A stretch of 64,000 bases of DNA from Oscillatoriales cyanobacterium (GTDB taxonomy: Bacteria; Cyanobacteriota; Cyanobacteriia; CACIAM-69d), in contig RDXB01000041.1 of the NCBI GenBank assembly GCA_004292515.1, positions 19,008-83,007 of the forward strand, in the 5' to 3' direction. Both the position numbers and the translations under genes were made by a program. Position 1 is the first letter of the stretch. Every line of letters begins with the position of its first letter. The notes under the pieces are model-generated. The model made no database searches and was not told the DNA's origin. It worked only from the letters and a program-made list of their open reading frames with translations. Positions 52,847-61,741 of this stretch are shown in pieces.

Positions 52847-52932
52847 TGTAGGTTGGGTTGAGCTTGGCAAAACCCAACGCGATCGCTGAAAGCCTTGTTG
52901 GTGTTTGGTTTCGTGCCTCAACCTAACCTACG
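52847..52932. repeat. Family D hairpin repeat, copy D2
   Basis: GTAGGTTGGGTTGAG (52848-52862) and CTCAACCTAACCTAC (52918-52932) are inverted with one mismatch; inner AAAACCCAACGC and TTGGTTTCGTG are a diverged inner pair. Same family as D1, 3.3 kb away. Confidence 0.75.
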
Positions 52933-53055
52933 AGTTCAGCGATATTGTCAGTCAATCGGCGGGTTTTGTCGGGGCGATCGACCATCCACAAGAAAAGAGG
53001 CCGAGTCGATCGACCCAGCCCCCAACAAGAAGTGAAACATTTTGGCAGTCTTCGC

Positions 53056-53082
53056 AAAATGGGCTGGGTTACAGCCCATTTT
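53056..53082. terminator. Hairpin between DUF6464 and the RTX gene, possibly bidirectional
   Basis: AAAATGGGCTG-GGTTA-CAGCCCATTTT is a perfect 11-bp stem with a 5-base loop, 8 bases from the stop of the minus-strand RTX gene. The A/T ends give T runs on both strands, so it can serve transcripts from both sides. Confidence 0.7.
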
Positions 53083-53089
53083 GGGTCAA

Positions 53090-55270
53090 CTAAATCGTGA
53101 AAGTTGAGGAAGGAACCGAAGTTGTGTCTCCTGTGGGGTTGAAGGTACCCGCAGCAGTAGGTGTGATCACTGCCAGATATTTCTTCACGTTGCCGCTAGC
53201 CGTCGGGAATGTGTACGTCAAGGCAATTTCTCCTGTTGTGCTGCCAGGAACAGCTTCGGGAATCAAAGCAGTGGCAACTAAGCCATCACCCAAGCCAATC
53301 TTGTCTGTGCCCAGCGTGAATGCGCTGATTCGATCAGCATCACCAATGCTATCCACAGCATCACTGGCCTGGAACGCAAAGATATCCGTACCACTATTAC
53401 CAACGAGCGTGTCGCGACCAGACCCACCAACTAGGGTTGTGCCACCGGCTGCTACTGCCCCAGCCGTAATCTGATCATCTCCCGCACCACCCAGCAATCT
53501 ATTGCCAGCAACTGTGCTGCCCGTAATCACATCATTACCAGCGCCACCGTCAATAGCTACAGTTCCGGTAGGCACTGGCGCTGTGCCTGGCGTGAATCGA
53601 TCACTCCCGGCTTCACCCCGCAAAGTTGCAGGTGCGGCGTTGGAGTAGGTGAATTGATCATCACCACCACCGCCATTGATTCCACCAGGAAACAGCGAAA
53701 CCAAGCTATTGTCCACAGTAACGGCATTGTTCAAGTCGTTAAACTGTAAGGTGCTGCCAACTGCCGAGCTGCCGGGCGGAGTAGTAGTGCTTGCAGTTGC
53801 CACATCCTTGATCGTCAACACCGAAGTGGCCTGAGTGCCCAGCGTGCCACCCGTCGGAGCCGTCAGAGTCAGGTTCACCGTTTCATCAGCTTCCGGCGTA
53901 ATCGCATCGGTCAACACCGGCACGTTCACAGTCTTGGTGGTTTCACCCGCCGCAAAGCTCACCACTTGGCTCGCCACCGCCGTGTAGTCAGAGCCAGCCG
54001 TTGCCGTGCCGCCCGTGCCCGTCGCGAAGGTGACAGAACCAGCCGTGGTGGTGTCGCCCGTGCGAGTGATGTTGATCGCCGCTTGGACAGTCGCCGTTCC
54101 TTCCGTGGCCGTGTAGGTTGCGCCGCTGAACTGGAAGGTGGAAGTGCCCGTTGTGCCGCCGCCGCCGGTCGAACCCTTGTCCAAAATCGTCAACACCGAC
54201 GAATCTTGCGAACCCAGGATTGCCCCGCCCGTCGGCTTCGACAACACCATGCGGATTGTTTCGCCGCTATCCGCCAAGGGCGAATCATCAATCAGATCCA
54301 CCTTGAAGGTTTGGCTAACCTGGCCCGGCGAGAAGTTGAGGGTTTGGTTAAAGGTTTTATAGTCCGAGTTGGCCGTGGCCGTGCCACCCAGCACCGCCAC
54401 ATCCACCGACACAGAACCCGCCGAGTTGTTCACATCCCGAGTGACGGTAACTTCAACTTGGCTACCTTCCGTGCCCGTCAGGTTGGCAGTCGAGAACTGC
54501 AACGCACCTTGGGGCGGAACGCTGCCGGCCGCATTGCCATCGGAGACAAAGACCCCTGGCGTGTTCATCAGCCGGTTGGCGCTTACGCCCTTGACCACGG
54601 CCAGGATTTGACTGTTGCCCTTGTCGCGGATGATGGCGCTGTTGGCGGTTTGACCCGAGCCATCAAAGATTTCCAGATCGGACATGGTCACGCCGCCGAT
54701 CAGCTTGATCTGATCGAGACCAAACTGGTCAAAGTCTTCGATCACGTCGGCTTCGGCAACCGTTGCGCCCCCTGTCGAAATTTGACCGGTTTGGGCCGAA
54801 AAACTATCGCTCCGCCGACCAATCACAAACACGTCGCTGCCTTGGCCGCCGCGCAGGGTGTCTGCCCCCAGGTCGCCCGACAACACATCGTCGCCATCTT
54901 CGCCAAACAGCAGATCGTTACCTTTGCCGCCAAACAGGGAGTCACCGCCGCTGCCGCCGTAGAGCTGGTCGTTGTCCATGTTGCCGAACAGCAGGTCGGA
55001 ACTGTCGCCGCCCAGCAGCAGGTCGTTGCCTTGACCGCCTTGCAGTTCGTCGCTGCCGGCTTCTCCTTCTAGGGTGTCTACGCCTTGGTTGCCGAAGAGG
55101 CGATCGTTGTCGTTGCCGCCGAGGATGCGATCGTCCCCGTTGTAGCCGCGAATGATGTCGTTGCTGTCGAATCCGCTAATTACGTCGTTCCCGGCCAGGC
55201 TGTCGAGCGCAGCTTGGGTTTCGGTAATGGGGATGACATCGGGAAAGTTGGTTCCATTAATGACAGCCAT
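53090..55270 (-). CDS. Secreted RTX-repeat protein with two Calx-beta domains (726 aa)
   Basis: Begins MAVINGTNFPDVIPITETQA without a signal peptide, as in type I secreted proteins. Residues about 25-160 are a run of calcium-binding RTX nonapeptides (GNDRLFGNQGVDTLEGEAGS and similar). A domain with VIEDFDQFGLDQIKLIGG follows, then two Calx-beta domains (about 255-370, TGTEGSQVEVTVTRDVNNSA; about 378-490, TEGTATVQAAINITRTGDTT). A second short RTX set (GGAGDDQITAGAVAAGGTTL) and a beta-rich C-terminus close it. Such proteins coat the cell surface or mediate adhesion in cyanobacteria. No HlyB/HlyD/TolC genes lie nearby, so the secretion system must be elsewhere. A long ORF on the other strand is only its shadow. 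Confidence 0.88.
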   Translation of the reverse strand: MAVINGTNFPDVIPITETQAALDSLAGNDVISGFDSNDIIRGYNGDDRILGGNDNDRLFGNQGVDTLEGEAGSDELQGGQGNDLLLGGDSSDLLFGNMDNDQLYGGSGGDSLFGGKGNDLLFGEDGDDVLSGDLGADTLRGGQGSDVFVIGRRSDSFSAQTGQISTGGATVAEADVIEDFDQFGLDQIKLIGGVTMSDLEIFDGSGQTANSAIIRDKGNSQILAVVKGVSANRLMNTPGVFVSDGNAAGSVPPQGALQFSTANLTGTEGSQVEVTVTRDVNNSAGSVSVDVAVLGGTATANSDYKTFNQTLNFSPGQVSQTFKVDLIDDSPLADSGETIRMVLSKPTGGAILGSQDSSVLTILDKGSTGGGGTTGTSTFQFSGATYTATEGTATVQAAINITRTGDTTTAGSVTFATGTGGTATAGSDYTAVASQVVSFAAGETTKTVNVPVLTDAITPEADETVNLTLTAPTGGTLGTQATSVLTIKDVATASTTTPPGSSAVGSTLQFNDLNNAVTVDNSLVSLFPGGINGGGGDDQFTYSNAAPATLRGEAGSDRFTPGTAPVPTGTVAIDGGAGNDVITGSTVAGNRLLGGAGDDQITAGAVAAGGTTLVGGSGRDTLVGNSGTDIFAFQASDAVDSIGDADRISAFTLGTDKIGLGDGLVATALIPEAVPGSTTGEIALTYTFPTASGNVKKYLAVITPTAAGTFNPTGDTTSVPSSTFTI

Positions 55271-56376
55271 TGACTTCTCCAGTGGACTTGAGTTGCAAAA
55301 AATGAGCTGTTGAGTTGAGGGGTCGATCGACGGATGGGGTCGATCGCCCGCTAGCCCAGAGTCCCGGTCGCAGTCGTCGCGAACGCGGTGGCAATCCCTG
55401 CATCGGTGGTTGATTAGGGCCCGGTGGAACCAAGGCCGCTAGGGAAGCTGCAATCCGATCGCTGTCGCGCTAGCCGGAGCTGGCAGCGGACTCTGTGGGT
55501 TGCTGGCTATTCCTTCGGGAGGGAGGGGCTGAATCCGGAAGCGATCTAGATTTTTTTTGGGATTTTGCTGCTGCAAAAGTGTTGAAAAAAGTTCCCAGTT
55601 TTTTGCAAAGCTTTGAAGAAGCGATCGGGCTGATTTGGGCGATCGCATTGATGGTCTAAGGGGCTGTGCTTGACCGGATACTGTGTGAGGCCACCCTCAA
55701 CCCTGACGGCCGATCCATCCGGATTGCCACTCAACGAGTTCGTAGGAGGCAGGCTTGTACAAAACCGATGGAACTGCTAACCTGTCGCAGTTTTGAGGAA
55801 TGTATTTTAAGAAATATAAAAATGGATTTTGAGTCGGATCGGGTCTAGCACGGCCGACTAAAGCGGATGGTTCGCCGGGTAAATTCAGCAAACAATCCCT
55901 GTGTAATTTCAGCGATTGATTAATGCTCAAGGGTTAATCATGATTGACACCCATTTGACAACAATCTTGTTGCGCTTCCATGGGTGATGCATTTTTTTAG
56001 AAGTAATTAATACTGTTAAAACTCTGATCAAATCCTGAAGCCTGACAAGAGCGATCGAGAGGGCTGGGGCGATCGCATGGCTTGGGGGGATGAGGGGGCT
56101 GGCCAAGCGGCGATCGCTCTGATCCCAAGACGCATGGCCCATAGGAATTGTTTCAGGGTCTGCTCAGGCGATCGCAGAAGCACCCTGAGCAACTCCATTT
56201 TCGGAGGCCTCGCCCAAGCAGTTGATGTTCCATGCCCCAATAGTCGAAACAAGGGGCTTAAGCCCCTTGCTCCCCACGATCCGCGCCCCTTGCCCCCCAC
56301 GATCGCGTCTCGGTGGCATCAGGGTTTCAGACAAGTCAACGATCGCTCCTAGGCTGAATCTCCTAGGCTGAATCTC
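55271..56376. other. 1.1-kb intergenic region with a partial element
   Basis: No supported gene. It holds the upstream region of the RTX gene, AT-rich DNA around 55.6-56.0 kb, and a family A right half with a perfect core palindrome (56250-56269) and the family's GTGGCATCAGGGTTTCAGACAAGTCAACGA to about 56341. The left part (56150-56218) has GTTTCAGGGTC but no clear end. Confidence 0.55.
56219..56341. mobile_element. Family A element, partial copy A8
   Basis: GTTGATGTTCCATGCCCCAATAGTC, the perfect core, two CCCCACGATC units and GGCATCAGGGTTTCAGACAAG, ending near GTCAACGATC. The TIR ends are lost or diverged. Confidence 0.6.
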
Positions 56377-57120
56377 CTAGACTGAATTGCCCTCTAGCTC
56401 TTCGGCTTGACCCTGGATATAGTCTTTTTCAAAGGACAGCTTTTCGGCATATTCACCCAAGTAGGCAATGCGATCGAGATCGAACACCTCAAACACGTAG
56501 TCCATCATTTCCGAATGATCGAGTTTCGGTCGGCGGTAGTAGTGGTGGCCCGAAGGATCTCGCGTCACAATTTTTTCGCGGGCTAGTTTTTCCCGAATCG
56601 GGCGAATATAACGATAGAACAAGAGGGCTTGGGTGGAATATTTCCCTTGTAGCTCAAACAGGCGCTGCTGTTCCATAAAGCTCATAGAAAAAATCATGAG
56701 AATCAGCTCAACACCCACAATAAACTTCATTAAAAAGTTGAGATAGTCGGGTGTGAGCCGCTCGGGAATGGTTCCTGTCAGGATGTAATAGCGGTAATAA
56801 TATTCGCGAATATCGTTTTCACTCAGTTCTTTGGTCAAGTGGAAGCGATCGAGAATGCTTTGAACTCGACGGCGGAGAAAGTCACGCGATCGCTCGGATA
56901 AAATCACGATCTCAAATTGGATTAAGTCATTGATGGCTTGGTGTTGCTGTTCCGGTGAAATGGCGGCAAAAAGCGTGAGGACATTGAGTAAAAATCGGCG
57001 AGTGCCCGCATCTTTTTCTCCGAACTCCTTCAAGAAGGAATCCGGCATCACTTGAGCGGCATCCAGACGACGATTGGCAAAGTTTCTGCTCATGCGGGTC
57101 GATCGCTTTGTGTCAGTCAC
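56377..57120 (-). CDS. Conserved hypothetical protein (247 aa)
   Basis: Mostly helical and charged. VMPDSFLKEFGEKDAGTRRF is followed by LLNVLTLFAAISPEQQHQAI, a long stretch with DLIQFEIVILSERSRDFLRR, then YYYRYYILTGTIPERLTPDY, two hydrophobic patches (FLMKFIVGVELILMIFSMSF), and a C-terminal FDLDRIAYLGEYAEKLSFEK. One membrane helix is possible. I do not recognise a family, though the even codon use and helical register argue that it is real. GTG at 57120 is listed; an ATG at 57093 (MSRNFANRRLDAAQ) may be the true start. It is upstream of and convergent or independent with respect to malQ, which is read the same way. Confidence 0.6.
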   Translation of the reverse strand: MTDTKRSTRMSRNFANRRLDAAQVMPDSFLKEFGEKDAGTRRFLLNVLTLFAAISPEQQHQAINDLIQFEIVILSERSRDFLRRRVQSILDRFHLTKELSENDIREYYYRYYILTGTIPERLTPDYLNFLMKFIVGVELILMIFSMSFMEQQRLFELQGKYSTQALLFYRYIRPIREKLAREKIVTRDPSGHHYYRRPKLDHSEMMDYVFEVFDLDRIAYLGEYAEKLSFEKDYIQGQAEELEGNSV

Positions 57121-57402
57121 CCGGTCGATTCAACTATCGGTTAGCCCGCCGTCAAAACCCTGGGAATCGCTTTCATGGGCTTCCCCAGTAACCGAGTAAC
57201 CTAACGCTGTTGGCCACTTTTTGGGTGACCGTTGTGACGCGATCGACCATTGCACCGATCGACTGCGACGGCCAGCAGTTGGCCCATGGTTGACTGATCT
57301 CCATTGTGGCTCAGGCTCCAATGCCGTGACGAACTTTGGGTTGTTCAGACTTTGGGCTGTTCAGACGTGATCATCAGCCCAGCTCGGCCCGATCGCCCTA
57401 CC

Positions 57403-58902
57403 CTAGTCTCCCCAGCGACCGTAAAGATCCACATAGTCCCGCAGGCGATCGGCCATCCAAGGTGCAAACCCGCCCTCGGGACAGCGCCAACCCCAATTCC
57501 CATCGGCTTGGCCCGGCGTGTTCATGCGCGAATCACTGCCATAGCCCAGACAGTCCTGCAACGGCACGATCGCCCAGTCGGCCACAGAAGCCATCGCCAT
57601 CCGCGTCAAGTCCCACTGAATGCCATCGGGCCCCGCATAGCCTGCATAGCGAAACACCCGTTGCTGATCCTCGGGCGATCGCTCATTGAACCAACCAACG
57701 GTCGTGTTGTTGTCGTGGGTTCCGCTGTAGACCACGCAGTTGGCGGTGCGGTAGTTGTGCGGGAGGTAAGGATTGCCGCTGCCCGAATCAAAGGCAAATT
57801 GCAGGATTTTCATGCCGGGAAACTGGAACCGATCGCGCAGGGCTTCCACCTCCGGCGTAATAATCCCCAAATCTTCTGCAATCACCGGCAGCTTGCCCAA
57901 GGCCGCCTGCACTGCTTCAAACAGTTCCGCACCGGGACCCGGCAGCCACTCGCCATTCATCGCTGTTTCTTCGCCTTGGGGCACGGCCCAAAACGACTCG
58001 AAGCCGCGAAAATGGTCGATCCGCACCCAGTCCACCAGGGTCAGCAAATGGCGGAAGCGATTAATCCACCAGCGATAGTTTTCCTGGGCATTGGCGGCCC
58101 AGTTGTAGACCGGGTTGCCCCAGAGCTGGCCGGTGGCGCTGAAGTAGTCCGGCGGCACACCGGCCATTTGGTCGGGGTCGAGGGTGTCGGGGTCGAGGGC
58201 AAAAAGTTCGCGATTGGCCCACACATCGGCACTGTCAAAGGACACATAGATCGGCACATCGCCCACCAGGGCCACGCCGCGATCGTTGGCAGCTTCCTTG
58301 AGAGCTTGCCACTGCTCAAAGAACACAAACTGACTGAAGCGATGCAGGGCGATCGGTTCCGCCAGGGTTTTGCGAGCGGCGGCCAACACCACTGGATCGC
58401 GCTGGGCAAATCCCACATCCCAGCGGTTCCAAACAATGTTGCCAAACTCGGCTTTGAGGGACATAAACAGGGCAAAGTCTTCGAGCCAGCCAGCCTGCTC
58501 GGTGCAAAAGCGATCGAACGCCGCTTGTTGCTCTTCGGTGGCATGGACTTGAAAACCCGCCCAAGCCTGGATCAGCAGCCGATCTTTGTAGGCACGAACG
58601 GCGGCGAAGTCCACTTGGTGAGGATTGAAGTGGGGGACTTGTTCGAGGGTCGCTGCGGGCAGCCAACCAGCTTCCACCAGGCGATCGGGACTGATCAGCA
58701 GCGGTTCCCCCGCGATCGCCGAAAAACTCATGTAGGGAGAATTGCCAGCCCCCACGGGCCCTAGGGGCAGCATCTGCCAAACGCGCTGGGCCCCTGCTTG
58801 CAACCAATCACAAAAGGCGATCGCCTCAGCCCCCAAATCGCCGACCCCGTAGCGACTCGGTAACGACGTTGGGTGTAGCAGAATTCCGCTGAGTCGAGCC
58901 AT
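57403..58902 (-). CDS. malQ: 4-alpha-glucanotransferase (disproportionating enzyme)
   Basis: Transfers maltooligosaccharide units during glycogen and starch metabolism in the cytoplasm (GH77). The 499-aa protein begins ARLSGILLHPTSLPSRYGVG, then LPLGPVGAGNSPYMSFSAIA; VRIDHFRGFESFWAVPQGE holds the catalytic Asp, VIAEDLGIITPEVEALRD the general acid Glu, and VYSGTHDNNTTVGWF the third carboxylate (Asp) and substrate loop. The length fits the plant/bacterial D-enzyme group of about 500 residues. All catalytic residues are intact. It acts downstream of glycogen phosphorylase, none of whose genes is nearby. A 486-codon ORF on the other strand is its shadow. Confidence 0.96.
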   Translation of the reverse strand: MARLSGILLHPTSLPSRYGVGDLGAEAIAFCDWLQAGAQRVWQMLPLGPVGAGNSPYMSFSAIAGEPLLISPDRLVEAGWLPAATLEQVPHFNPHQVDFAAVRAYKDRLLIQAWAGFQVHATEEQQAAFDRFCTEQAGWLEDFALFMSLKAEFGNIVWNRWDVGFAQRDPVVLAAARKTLAEPIALHRFSQFVFFEQWQALKEAANDRGVALVGDVPIYVSFDSADVWANRELFALDPDTLDPDQMAGVPPDYFSATGQLWGNPVYNWAANAQENYRWWINRFRHLLTLVDWVRIDHFRGFESFWAVPQGEETAMNGEWLPGPGAELFEAVQAALGKLPVIAEDLGIITPEVEALRDRFQFPGMKILQFAFDSGSGNPYLPHNYRTANCVVYSGTHDNNTTVGWFNERSPEDQQRVFRYAGYAGPDGIQWDLTRMAMASVADWAIVPLQDCLGYGSDSRMNTPGQADGNWGWRCPEGGFAPWMADRLRDYVDLYGRWGD

Positions 58903-59179
58903 GGGGATGTACCATCCGGATTCGGTCGAAATGACTCTAGCATGAGTTTCTAGCCGCCCTCTGTGCCCAGAGACTCGCCGATCCGAACGTCAGTTTCGCC
59001 GGTTTCTGAACCGCCGAATTGGGAAGTGGCGATCGCCAGTCAACTCAGGAATCCCAATGCCCATTCTCCTAGCTCTCCCAGAGTCAGCTATAGAATAAAT
59101 GTTAGGCAAGCGTTACTCCTGAGACAGCAGATGACAACGCGATCGCCAAGTTTTGTCCCTTCAATCCCTAGCTTCTCCT

Positions 59180-59539
59180 ATGACAACCGCCACCATTCCA
59201 GCCAAGCAGGGTATTCAAATCACAGAATCAGCCCGTCAACACCTAACTGCCCTGCGTCAAAACCAAGGCACCAGCGACCTGTGTTTGCGTGTGGGGGTGC
59301 GCGGTGGGGGCTGTTCGGGCATGTCCTACACCATGGACTTTGAGACCGCCAGCAACATCAACCCCGACGATGATGTGTTTGATTACGGGGACTTCAAAGT
59401 GGTGTGCGACCCCAAGAGCCTGCTGTATCTCTATGGCTTAGAGCTGGACTACAGCACAGCCCTAATTGGCGGCGGGTTCCAGTTCCGCAACCCCAACGCC
59501 ACCCAAACCTGCGGCTGCGGTAAGTCGTTCTCGGCTTAG
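59180..59539 (+). CDS. A-type iron-sulfur carrier (SufA/IscA family), 119 aa
   Basis: Carries and inserts iron-sulfur clusters into target proteins. [20 protein letters not shown] is followed by [20 protein letters not shown] (first conserved Cys) and the C-terminal [12 protein letters not shown] (CGC), so all three cluster-binding cysteines are present. The ATG at 59180 gives [18 protein letters not shown] as in cyanobacterial relatives; an ATG at 59153 adds nine non-conserved residues. The stop TAG (59537-59539) coincides with the TA and first base of the family A copy A9, the same arrangement as at 1360 and 26659. Cyanobacteria have one or two SufA-like proteins; which one this is remains open. 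Confidence 0.9.
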   Translation: MTTATIPAKQGIQITESARQHLTALRQNQGTSDLCLRVGVRGGGCSGMSYTMDFETASNINPDDDVFDYGDFKVVCDPKSLLYLYGLELDYSTALIGGGFQFRNPNATQTCGCGKSFSA

Positions 59540-59726
59540 TAACTGTCATTTTCCAGCCTCAGCCGTCATAACAAGGGGCTGAAGCCCCTTGCTGCCCCAT
59601 GAGCTGTTTGCGGTGGAGTCAGGGTTTTGGGCAATTTGACGACAACCCCTCAGTCCCTTGCTACCCCACGATCTCGTAACGGCAACATCAGGGCTTCAGG
59701 CAATGTGACGACACCCCCTGAGCCTG
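59538..59726. mobile_element. Family A elements, copy A9 (one and a half tandem copies)
   Basis: First copy: AGTAACTGTCATTTTCCAGC left end, near-palindromic core (CAAGGGGCTGAAGCCCCTTG, about 59574), GGTGGAGTCAGGGTTTTGGG and the end TTGACGACAACCCCTC. A second right half follows directly: CCCTTGCTACCCCACGATC, GGCAACATCAGGGCTTCAGG, GTGACGACACCCCCTG. The rest of the 59540-59863 gap holds nothing else recognised. Confidence 0.75.
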
Positions 59727-59863
59727 ATCTCCCAACCAGCATTCATCACCCGCCCAAAACGACAAATGGGCGATCGCGGCGGTAGTTCCTCGGGATTGCC
59801 GCTTCGCGTTTGCTGGTATGGTTATGGTTCCAAATGACCCGCTGTTATTTTCGTGGTTGATCC

Positions 59864-60343
59864 ATGGCTGAAACTCCTGTTGTCACTTCAGAACCCACGG
59901 GCGCTGACACCACTGCGACCAGCTCGTTGAGCGCTGAAGAACTCTTTTTGCAAGGACTCGATCGCTACCAAGCTGGTGAAGATCCGGCGGTCTTGATTCC
60001 AATCTTCAAAACTGTTTGTGATCGATCGCCCAAAACCAGCGCCCCCTGGACTTGCCTGGCTTGGTTGTACTTGCTAAACGACCAACCCAACCTAGCGTTC
60101 AAGGCCGCAAAACGTGCAGTTAAGCTCAGTCCCCAAGATGCCCAAGCCCGCGTCAACCTGGCAGTAGCCATGGTGGAAGACAAGCAAAAAGGCGTTCGCG
60201 AGCAAGTAGAAATTGCCAGCCAGTTGGTGATGATCGATCCTGATTTCCAAGCAGAAGTCCAAAAGAATTTGGATGAGGCGATCGCCCGGAAACCCGATGC
60301 CAAAGGATTTCAGCGCGTCAAGGACTGGGTCTTCGGAAACTAA
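59864..60343 (+). CDS. TPR-repeat protein (159 aa)
   Basis: An acidic N-terminal tail (AETPVVTSEPTGADTTATSS) is followed by tetratricopeptide-like helices: EELFLQGLDRYQAGEDPAVL, APWTCLAWLYLLNDQPNLAF and KAAKRAVKLSPQDAQARVNL, then EIASQLVMIDPDFQAEVQKN. The protein ends in DAKGFQRVKDWVFGN. The TPR pattern (about three units) is clear. It presumably binds other proteins in the cytoplasm. Cyanobacterial relatives of about this size are conserved but uncharacterised. It is monocistronic by spacing. Confidence 0.8.
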   Translation: MAETPVVTSEPTGADTTATSSLSAEELFLQGLDRYQAGEDPAVLIPIFKTVCDRSPKTSAPWTCLAWLYLLNDQPNLAFKAAKRAVKLSPQDAQARVNLAVAMVEDKQKGVREQVEIASQLVMIDPDFQAEVQKNLDEAIARKPDAKGFQRVKDWVFGN

Positions 60344-60645
60344 AAATCCAACTAGTACACCCCAGGGATCGCTTGAGATTGACTGGGGATCGGCAGATAT
60401 TGACAAATATTGATTGTCGGAACCATGGAGCACGCGATCGAGATTCAGAAGACTGCAAACCCTTGAAAATGCGGGATCGATCCCCTCAATGGTTGCATCA
60501 CCTACCTTTAACACCGAGTTGCAAGATGTCACACAACTTCACTGGACAATCGAAAATGGAATGATAGGATTTTGCGATACAAGTTATTAAACTTGCTTAG
60601 CCGGCTAGTTCAGTTCGTCGTCACACCGTTGCAGGAGTTAGGAAA
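60344..60645. other. Intergenic region, no feature recognised
   Basis: About 300 bases; a weak ATG-start ORF (63 codons) is not supported. AGGAGTTAGGAAA before 60646 is the ribosome site of the next small gene. AT-rich DNA at 60545-60605 (GATAGGATTTTGCG) may hold its promoter. Confidence 0.4.
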
Positions 60646-60840
60646 ATGTCTGCGAACAGCGTTACTGTCAAGCCAGAAACCCGTAACCATAAGGGCTTTT
60701 TTGTTCAGGAAACCTCCTACAAATTAATGGATATTGATGCCTCGGGTTGGGCATTGATCTGTGTTGATGATGCCGTATGCCATTACGTTGATCCCGACAA
60801 TCTTTTAGAGATGATGTCGGACGAAGACTCGATTGGGTAA
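60646..60840 (+). CDS. Small conserved protein, unknown function (64 aa)
   Basis: MSANSVTVKPETRNHKGFFV opens an acidic soluble protein with FVQETSYKLMDIDASGWALI, CVDDAVCHYVDPDNLLEMMS and a short tail. The ribosome site AGGAG (about 60631) lies ten bases before the ATG. Two cysteines (about residues 40 and 46) are the only possibly functional residues noted. The compact, conserved-looking register suggests a genuine small gene, and the following 260 bases end in a strong hairpin, which would suit a long 3' untranslated region. No family is recognised. Confidence 0.5.
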   Translation: MSANSVTVKPETRNHKGFFVQETSYKLMDIDASGWALICVDDAVCHYVDPDNLLEMMSDEDSIG

Positions 60841-61103
60841 GGGATTGCGCACTGGGTGGAATTACCATCAAGTCGTTCCACCTGTCTCAGCTAGTCTCAA
60901 TCTGCTTCCACTAGATTGACTCTTGCTGGCTTCGATCCATCCTTCGATTCAGTGGAATCTCTCTGCGGAGCACGCAGCTTTTATCAGCTCCTTGTTAATT
61001 GCTCCCTTGCCAGTGCAGAGTTCTGATCGAAGCTAGTTTGAAGGGTTGTTAGCTATTACTTAAGCAACCGATCGGCTGATCAATTTTGGATCTGAACCAT
61101 GGT

Positions 61104-61140
61104 TACAAGGCAGTTTCTCAACACGAGAGACTGCCTTGTA
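61104..61140 (+). terminator. 16-bp stem hairpin downstream of the 64-aa gene
   Basis: TACAAGGCAGTTTCTC-AACAC-GAGAGACTGCCTTGTA, one G-T pair, followed by TCTTGTTGGGGG rather than a true T run. It may be an attenuator or a 3' end protected from decay. It lies 264 bases after the gene's stop. Confidence 0.6.
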
Positions 61141-61170
61141 TCTTGTTGGGGGCAAACAGACAACGCTGTA

Positions 61171-61318
61171 AGGGGAGGCCTGAAAAGCCAAAATTGATAC
61201 TCCACAAGCCCTAGCGATCAATACCGACCAGGGGCTTCAACCCCTTACCCCCCACGATCTGCTCACGGTGGATCGGGGTTTTGGGCAAAACGACGACTCC
61301 TCCCAGAACAATCGCAGC
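61171..61318. mobile_element. Hybrid element with a family B left end and a family A right end
   Basis: The left AGGGGAGGCCTGAAAAGCC with AATTGATACTCC is family B; the right GGATCGGGGTTTTGGGC and AAACGACGACTCCTCCC is family A. The core is a degenerate GGGGCTTCAACCCC. Either a recombinant or a sign that the families are mosaic. Confidence 0.65.
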
Positions 61319-61741
61319 TTTGTTGGAACCGCCCGGCAATCAGGATAGAAATGTCAATCAAGATCGTGAGTATTTGTACTCAATCAGTAACTTGATGGGG
61401 ATCGATCGCCCAAGATTCCATCACGGTTAGTCAGACGGATCAACCGCATCAACATTAGTAATGCCTGCAATATTTGCTGCCGAAATTGCTCCGTGGTGTG
61501 GATCGGACTATCGATTCGTCATGATCCACCTGTCATGATCCATGGGGACATCATTGGCGGGATTGTCATTTGCGTTCAAATCGGGTATTGCGCTGTGGCC
61601 CTACATTTCACCCCCCATGGCCCGTTTTGAGCGATCGCGGCCCTTTCGCTACAGACTGGGGATGATCAAGCTGTCAATCTCGTAACATTTTTTAATTAAA
61701 ATCAATTGTTCTTCTGTAAATCCCTTGGATATAATTCGCTG

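Noticed and set aside
53966..55072. 368-codon plus-strand ORF inside the RTX gene
   Set aside because: Antisense shadow of the RTX repeats; Arg-rich low complexity.
57304..58764. 486-codon ORF on the plus strand
   Set aside because: It is antisense to malQ, whose catalytic residues and family motifs are all intact; the antisense protein is rich in His/Pro/Gly and has no family resemblance.
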